A DNA stretch of 64,000 nucleotides from Candidatus Electrothrix rattekaaiensis (GTDB lineage Bacteria > Desulfobacterota > Desulfobulbia > Desulfobulbales > Desulfobulbaceae), in assembly GCA_032595675.1 (NCBI GenBank), contig JAVQMD010000004.1:53903-117902 (forward strand), written 5' to 3'. A model generated the notes under the pieces. That model saw only the letters and a program-made list of their open reading frames with translations, was not told the DNA's origin and made no database searches. The position numbers and the translations under genes are program-made. Shown here piece by piece: positions 60,400 through 64,000 of this stretch (positions within the stretch are counted from its first letter, which is position 1; the number at the start of each line of letters is the position of its first letter).

Positions 60400-60913
60400 G
60401 GCAATCCCCTGACCCTCCACTCTTTGGTTGCATGAACAAAGTAGGGTTCCTTTCCTTGACTAGGGTTATGTTGTCCCTTGGTCTCAAACAGTACTATGAA
60501 CCCCTCCGACTCCCGCTCCGGGCCTCTGCGATTTCGTTTCCTTATACGCATCGGTTGGTGCTCTCACCACCCCCGGAGACGGGTCTCCAGCACTGGTCTG
60601 TAAATCTTCAAAAACATGCCATCCCTGCTACCCCGGGAGTCAACGTGTGCCACTTCCGTTATTCCGGCACCCATCCAACGGCCTTCCCCTTCCGTCCACA
60701 GGGTCGGCTCCTCCAATTGGTTTACGAGGCTACTCATAGGTTCACTTGCGTTACGGCCTGCTTTATTGTTGGGGGGAAACTCACGACCCTGTATCTCTAC
60801 AACGCCGCTTCCTCATACTACCGGGGCGTACGGACAATTCCCCGGACAGGACTTTAACCTTCTAGATTTACAAATATTACTGCGAACGGACAGACCACCT
60901 TTTCCTTCCCTAT

Positions 60914-60941
60914 TTGCCATTTCATCACAATAGGGTATAGT
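60914..60941 (+). promoter_or_regulatory. Possible promoter of the Rpn-family gene
   Basis: TTGCCA (60914-60919), 16 bases, TATAGT (60936-60941): a fair sigma-70 match about 60 bases before the Rpn gene and beyond the probable 5' end of the intron. Confidence 0.45.
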
Positions 60942-61003
60942 AATCTCATACTAAACAAACCGCCCGAAACTTCCTGCAACAGGATAACAGAGCCGATAAC
61001 CCT

Positions 61004-61921
61004 ATGTCCACCAAAGAACGCTACATCAACCTCTTCACCGATTACGGATTCAAAAAAATCTTCGGCGAAGAACCCAACAAGAACCTGCTTCTCGACTTTC
61101 TCAACGAGCTACTCAGGGAGGAACAGGGAGAAATCAAGGAGCTGACCTACCTAAAAACCGAGCAACTCGGCGACACCGACATTGATCGCAAGGCTATCTT
61201 CGACCTCTACTGCGAGAATGAGCAAGGCGAGAAATTCATTGTCGAGCTCCAGAAGAGCAAACAAAATTTCTTCAAAGATCGCGCCCTCTACTACTCCACC
61301 TTCCCCATCCGCGAACAGGCGGAACGGGGCGACTGGAATTTCAAACTTAAGGCCGTCTATACCGTGGCAATTCTGGATTTCGTCTTTGATGAGGACAAGA
61401 ACACACCAGAAAAATACCGCTATGATGTTAAGTTGACAGATACTGACACCAACCGGGTGTTTTATGATAAACTAACCTTCATCTACCTGGAAATGCCCAA
61501 GTTCACCAAGAGCTTGGACGAGTTGGAAAGCCGGTTTGACAAATGGCTCTATGTTATCAGAAACCTGAACCGACTGGAACGGTTACCAGACACCCTACGG
61601 GAACAGGTTTTTGAGCAGCTTTTTGATACAGCGGAGATTGCCCGTTTTACCCCGGATCAAGTGCGCTCCTATGAAAAAAGCCTGAAGTATTATCGCGATA
61701 TGAAAAACTCGCTGGATACGGCCTTTGATGACGGTAAAGAGGAAGGGAGAGCAGAAGGGAAAGAAGAAGGAAGAACAGAAGAAAAAAGGCAGGTCGTCAT
61801 CAACGGGCTGCAACAGGGACTTGAGATAAAAGTGATCGCTACCTTGACGGGATTATCTGTTAAAATTATTGAGAAAATATCCAGGGAACTCTCAGAGGAA
61901 GAATCAAAAGGGTCAGGGTAA
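61004..61921 (+). CDS. Rpn family recombination-promoting nuclease/putative transposase
   Basis: The 305-residue protein opens with the family signature (YINLFTDYGFKKIFGEEPNK) and has the PD-(D/E)XK core FDLYCENEQGEKFIVELQKS with acidic and E-x-Q residues. The C-terminal third has a repeated EEGRAEGKEEGRTEE stretch, common in this family, before a short helical end. Rpn proteins are DNA endonucleases linked to RecA-independent recombination and have been proposed to act against phage. It looks intact. Confidence 0.85.
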   Translation: MSTKERYINLFTDYGFKKIFGEEPNKNLLLDFLNELLREEQGEIKELTYLKTEQLGDTDIDRKAIFDLYCENEQGEKFIVELQKSKQNFFKDRALYYSTFPIREQAERGDWNFKLKAVYTVAILDFVFDEDKNTPEKYRYDVKLTDTDTNRVFYDKLTFIYLEMPKFTKSLDELESRFDKWLYVIRNLNRLERLPDTLREQVFEQLFDTAEIARFTPDQVRSYEKSLKYYRDMKNSLDTAFDDGKEEGRAEGKEEGRTEEKRQVVINGLQQGLEIKVIATLTGLSVKIIEKISRELSEEESKGSG

Positions 61922-61977
61922 AATGGGGGTCAAACCATTCTCGTAGAGGTCACAGAGGTGTTGGGCACTTAACGATC

Positions 61978-62188
61978 TACTTTTTATAAATAACTCCTGA
62001 AACCATATCGATAAAAACCCTAACCTTATCTATCCAAGGCTCAACATCCTCAGCAACATAGCGGACAAAATCAATATAGTCCCCCTCCTGTCTGGCATCA
62101 AACAACCTGCTGTATAATCGCCCGAATTCCTTATCAAGACTTCAGCGCGTTCAAGCCGGTAGCGAACTATATCTTCCTTGTAGTTCAC
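61978..62188 (-). pseudogene. HEPN-domain toxin gene with internal deletion and frameshift
   Basis: A GTG at 62188 overlaps the stop of the nucleotidyltransferase gene and starts VNYKEDIVRYRLERAEVL, the first helix of a HEPN (HepT-like) protein. Another frame then gives FGRLYSRLFDARQEGDYIDF and FIDMVSGVIYKK, the end of the same family. About 60-70 central residues, including the RX4-6H RNase motif, are missing and the two ends are out of frame. The toxin must be inactive. Confidence 0.7.
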
Positions 62189-62532
62189 AGCTCTATCCCC
62201 TCTTTCTCCACTGCTTTCTTAAAGGGTAACGCATCATATTCAGGCGAAGACCACTCCTGACTGCTCCGTATAATGCTACTCACCACCTCATCATTTTCCA
62301 ATTCAACATCATACAGACTATCCTTCAGCTTTATTATCATCTCTTTTTCCAACGGATGATCAGCGATAATCAAAAAATCCCAGTCAGAGTCATGGCGGGC
62401 TTCATTGCGAACACGAGAACCGTGTAGAATGACTTTCGCATCAGGAAGTAAACGACGAACCTCTTTCCTCACCTGATGCAAAAAGTGCTGGGCATACGAT
62501 GAGTTGTTTCCCCATTGCTGAACCGGCTTCAT
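62185..62532 (-). CDS. MNT-family nucleotidyltransferase antitoxin
   Basis: The ATG at 62532 (GGGAGG upstream) gives 115 residues. The minimal nucleotidyltransferase motif HGSRVRNEARHDSDWDFLI has G38-S39 and D50-x-D52. In HEPN/MNT modules this protein AMPylates or binds and silences the HEPN RNase. Its stop overlaps the HEPN start (GTGA). Since the HEPN partner is broken, this is an orphan antitoxin. Confidence 0.85.
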   Translation of the reverse strand: MKPVQQWGNNSSYAQHFLHQVRKEVRRLLPDAKVILHGSRVRNEARHDSDWDFLIIADHPLEKEMIIKLKDSLYDVELENDEVVSSIIRSSQEWSSPEYDALPFKKAVEKEGIEL

Positions 62533-62728
62533 GCTTTTTCCTCCCAAGCAGCATTACAAAGCTTCCGTATTGAACTGCATAACTGAGCTCCAATTTTCTT
62601 TTTTATCAATCCAACATTCTTTATTCTACTCGCTTTCCGCCGCCACCTCAATCTTCTCCTGAAAGAGTGGTAAATCAAGGGCAAGCACCTTTGCTGTGCC
62701 AACAGAATTGACCTCTGAAACCTGCTGC

Positions 62729-62757
62729 TTGCATGCAATGCATGCATTGTCTATAAT
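62729..62757 (+). promoter_or_regulatory. fitA-like promoter with an embedded operator
   Basis: TTGCAT (62729-62734), 17 bases, perfect TATAAT (62752-62757). The spacer contains TGCATGCA-A-TGCATGCA (62730-62746), two copies of an 8-base palindrome. Antitoxins of the ribbon-helix-helix class bind such repeats, so this is a probable autorepression site. Confidence 0.7.
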
Positions 62758-62807
62758 GATTGCAACCTTCACACCTTTCCAACAACACCAACCAATGGAG
62801 TATGCTC

Positions 62808-63056
62808 ATGCCAAGTCTTACCATTCGAAACCTTGACCCTACCGTAAAAAAAGGCCTGCGAATACAAGCAGCCCGCCATTCCTGCTCAATGGAAGAGGAA
62901 GCCAGAAGAATTTTACGGGCCGAAACCCTCCAACCTGTTGTAAAAAAAGGATTAAGCTCCCTTGTTCAGCAAAAATTTGAGCCAATCGGCGGAATTGATA
63001 TAGAGCCTGTTCGTTCTGCTCCCCGTTCCCCTAACATGCTGGCTGATGAAGAATGA
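62808..63056 (+). CDS. FitA-like ribbon-helix-helix antitoxin
   Basis: The ATG at 62808 (GGAG 9 bases upstream) gives 82 residues opening MPSLTIRNLDPTVKKGLRIQ, the ribbon-helix-helix DNA-binding domain typical of FitA/VapB antitoxins; the rest would wrap round a PIN toxin. Its stop overlaps the next start (ATGA). The toxin that follows is truncated, so it is now an orphan, perhaps still repressing its own promoter. Confidence 0.85.
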   Translation: MPSLTIRNLDPTVKKGLRIQAARHSCSMEEEARRILRAETLQPVVKKGLSSLVQQKFEPIGGIDIEPVRSAPRSPNMLADEE

Positions 63057-63154
63057 TTCTTCTTGACACCAATATCCTCTCGGAGCCCATGCGTCCGTCT
63101 CCGAATGAACGGGTTATCTTCTGGCTGGATCAGCAAATCGTAAATAGTAAATAG
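63053..63154 (+). pseudogene. PIN-domain toxin (FitB/VapC-like), truncated
   Basis: The frame reads MILLDTNILSEPMRPSPNER and then VIFWLDQQ, a clear PIN-domain start with the first catalytic aspartate (D5) and E11. After residue 28 homology ends and a TAG follows five codons later, where a full toxin has about 130-140 residues. The break coincides with a repeated AAATAGGGGTCA sequence. The other catalytic residues are gone. Confidence 0.75.
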
Positions 63155-63182
63155 GGGTCATAAATAGGGGTCAGACCACTAA
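63145..63182. repeat. Short repeat at the toxin breakpoint
   Basis: TAAATAGGGGTCA occurs twice in tandem and the second copy extends to AGACCACT. A similar sequence, AAAATGGGGGTCAAACCATT, lies at 61921-61940 right after the Rpn gene. The two flank the MNT/HEPN and FitA remnants. Confidence 0.45.
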
Positions 63183-63629
63183 TCACCAAAAAAGGGTAAC
63201 ATATTAAAAAACACTCAACAAGTTCACGAAAAGTATTCCTAACCCATTGATTTTACAGCACTAGTCATTTTTACCCTTTTTCTATATAATCAATATGTTA
63301 CAAAGTGCTTTCGTAAACTATTCTGTAACACTTTTAATCATTACAAATGATTAGAATGTTTCGGTCCGGAAATAGCTGGAGTCTGTTTGAAAATTCAGAG
63401 CGTCAGCTGTCTCCCTCCCGATAGCTTCTCAAGTCTCGTCGAAAAGGGAGACAACTCAAAAAAACAGCTCCTGTCCGGTGTAGCGGCTTGCAAACAATAC
63501 CCTCTAGATATTTAAGTCACTGTCCTTTAACGAGGCACTATCAGGAAATCAGCAGCCTCTCCAGCCTATGCAGGCAACTGCCGCAGACTTTTCGGACAGC
63601 TTCTTATTGTCATGCGTCAGCACCTTTCA
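63183..63629. other. Non-coding stretch with one inverted repeat
   Basis: No convincing gene in either direction in these about 450 bases. TGTCTCCCT (63408-63416) and AGGGAGACA (63445-63453) form a perfect 9-bp inverted repeat with a 28-base loop. The part near 63300 is AT-rich. It lies downstream of the Gly/Tyr-rich gene and may hold its 3' UTR. Confidence 0.35.
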
Positions 63630-63914
63630 TCATCGGCCTCTGTATTCATACCGATCATCACCGTAGTAACGCCCGCCATAATTACCACGATATTCATAGC
63701 GGCTACCACGCTCATTTCCGCGATATTCGTAGCGGCTACCGCGCTCATTTCCGCGATATTCGTATCTGCTGCCGTATCCATTGCCGTAGCCGCCGCCGTA
63801 GTATCCGCTGCCACGCTCGTAACCACTACCGTATCCGCTACCGTGGGCAGTTGCGAATAATCCAAGTACGAAAAACGAACCGATCAGGGTCAGGGCTGCT
63901 GTTGTCTTTTTCAT
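63630..63914 (-). CDS. Secreted Gly/Tyr/Arg-rich repeat protein
   Basis: The 94-residue protein has a signal peptide (KKTTAALTLIGSFFVLGLFA, cut near AHG) and a mature part made almost only of G, Y, S, R, N and E. An 11-residue unit, GSRYEYRGNER, is repeated two to three times. The ATG has GGAG 8 bases upstream. Low-complexity proteins like this may form extracellular or periplasmic fibres, or bind RNA or metal; none can be chosen from sequence alone. Confidence 0.7.
   Translation of the reverse strand: MKKTTAALTLIGSFFVLGLFATAHGSGYGSGYERGSGYYGGGYGNGYGSRYEYRGNERGSRYEYRGNERGSRYEYRGNYGGRYYGDDRYEYRGR
63688..63774 (-). repeat. 33-base tandem repeat in the Gly/Tyr-rich gene
   Basis: Two almost identical 33-base units (63688-63720, 63721-63753; three differences at most) are followed by a partial third. 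Each codes for the GSRYEYRGNER unit. The near identity at DNA level points to recent slippage or unequal crossing over. Confidence 0.8.
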
Positions 63915-64000
63915 GGGTAAATCTCCGTCTGTGATAATGATTAAAGTAATTTGCTCTTGTTTATAATTCTACAATAACAAAGAAAAGGTTAACGGAAGAT

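Larger units (their letters stand above)
58911..60835 (-). mobile_element. Group II intron with encoded reverse transcriptase
   Basis: The element contains a full reverse transcriptase gene followed by a domain V (59018-59051) and a domain VI whose stem GAGGGAGCA pairs with TGCTCT-A-CTC, leaving a bulged A (58917) seven bases from the predicted 3' end ACTCTAC at 58911. The 5' end is not certain: no clear GTGYG is found; GTCCG at 60835 is one possibility. The 5' structured part (about 60421-60835) is GC-richer than the caspase genes. It is inserted downstream of, and opposite to, the caspase cluster. Confidence 0.75.

Noticed and set aside
60421-60835. Protein-coding frames in the 5' part of the intron
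   Set aside because: The stretch is structured intron RNA upstream of the reverse transcriptase; the open frames there have no motifs.
62529-62747. 72-codon minus-strand frame whose stop overlaps the MNT start
   Set aside because: The overlap suggested coupling, but the sequence is basic and low in information, has no family and crosses the fitA promoter.

Overview
The window comes from a sulfur-metabolising member of the Desulfobacterota. The co-occurrence of aprBA-qmoABC with a Na+-translocating NADH:quinone reductase, and of exported caspase/CHAT proteins with Rpn-type genes, points to Desulfobulbales, possibly a cable-bacterium relative (Candidatus Electrothrix or Electronema). The order-level placement is inference from gene content; no 16S rRNA gene is present.

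Layout. Bases 1-1230 hold the start of a secreted protein, a broken MFS transporter and a YkgJ-type cysteine-cluster protein. Bases 1232-34867 are one very large information-processing block, all on the minus strand. Read in transcription order it is: tRNA-Thr(TGT), tRNA-Tyr, tRNA-Gly, tRNA-Thr(GGT), tuf, rpmG, tRNA-Trp, secE, nusG, rplK, rplA, L10 leader, rplJ, rplL, rpoB, rpoC, rpsL, rpsG, fusA, tuf, the complete S10 and spc clusters to secY-map, a terminator, a fresh promoter, then infA, rpmJ, rpsM, rpsK, rpsD, rpoA, rplQ and a strong terminator. The tRNA-tuf order is the same as thrU-tyrU-glyT-thrT-tufB of E. coli.

Bases 34887-42832 (minus strand) carry the APS reductase and its membrane partner: aprB-aprA, a terminator, qmoA-qmoB-qmoC, a terminator. 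AprAB interconverts APS and sulfite, and QmoABC links those electrons to quinone. Divergently, on the plus strand from about 43.3 kb, lies the Na+-NQR cluster: apbE (flavin transferase), nqrA, an inserted small ORF, nqrB, nqrC, an array of short palindromes, nqrD, nqrE, nqrF and a tiny nqrM-like gene. ApbE would flavinylate the threonines visible in NqrB (T230) and NqrC (T222).

From 51.1 kb the window turns accessory. A second, diverged copy of the nqrF tail plus nqrM (broken by a G-run indel) flanks a P-loop ATPase/PD-(D/E)XK gene. A strongly AT-rich block follows (53.2-58.8 kb) with a lipoprotein, a CHAT-protease lipoprotein, an exported caspase with a C-terminal DUF4384-like region, and a membrane-anchored DUF4384-like protein. 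This is the best candidate for an undescribed system: a protease module facing the periplasm or envelope. Next come a group II intron with an intact reverse transcriptase (minus strand), an Rpn-family gene, a MNT/HEPN pair whose HEPN toxin is internally deleted, and a FitA-type antitoxin whose PIN toxin is cut to about 28 residues. A secreted Gly/Tyr-rich repeat protein ends the window.
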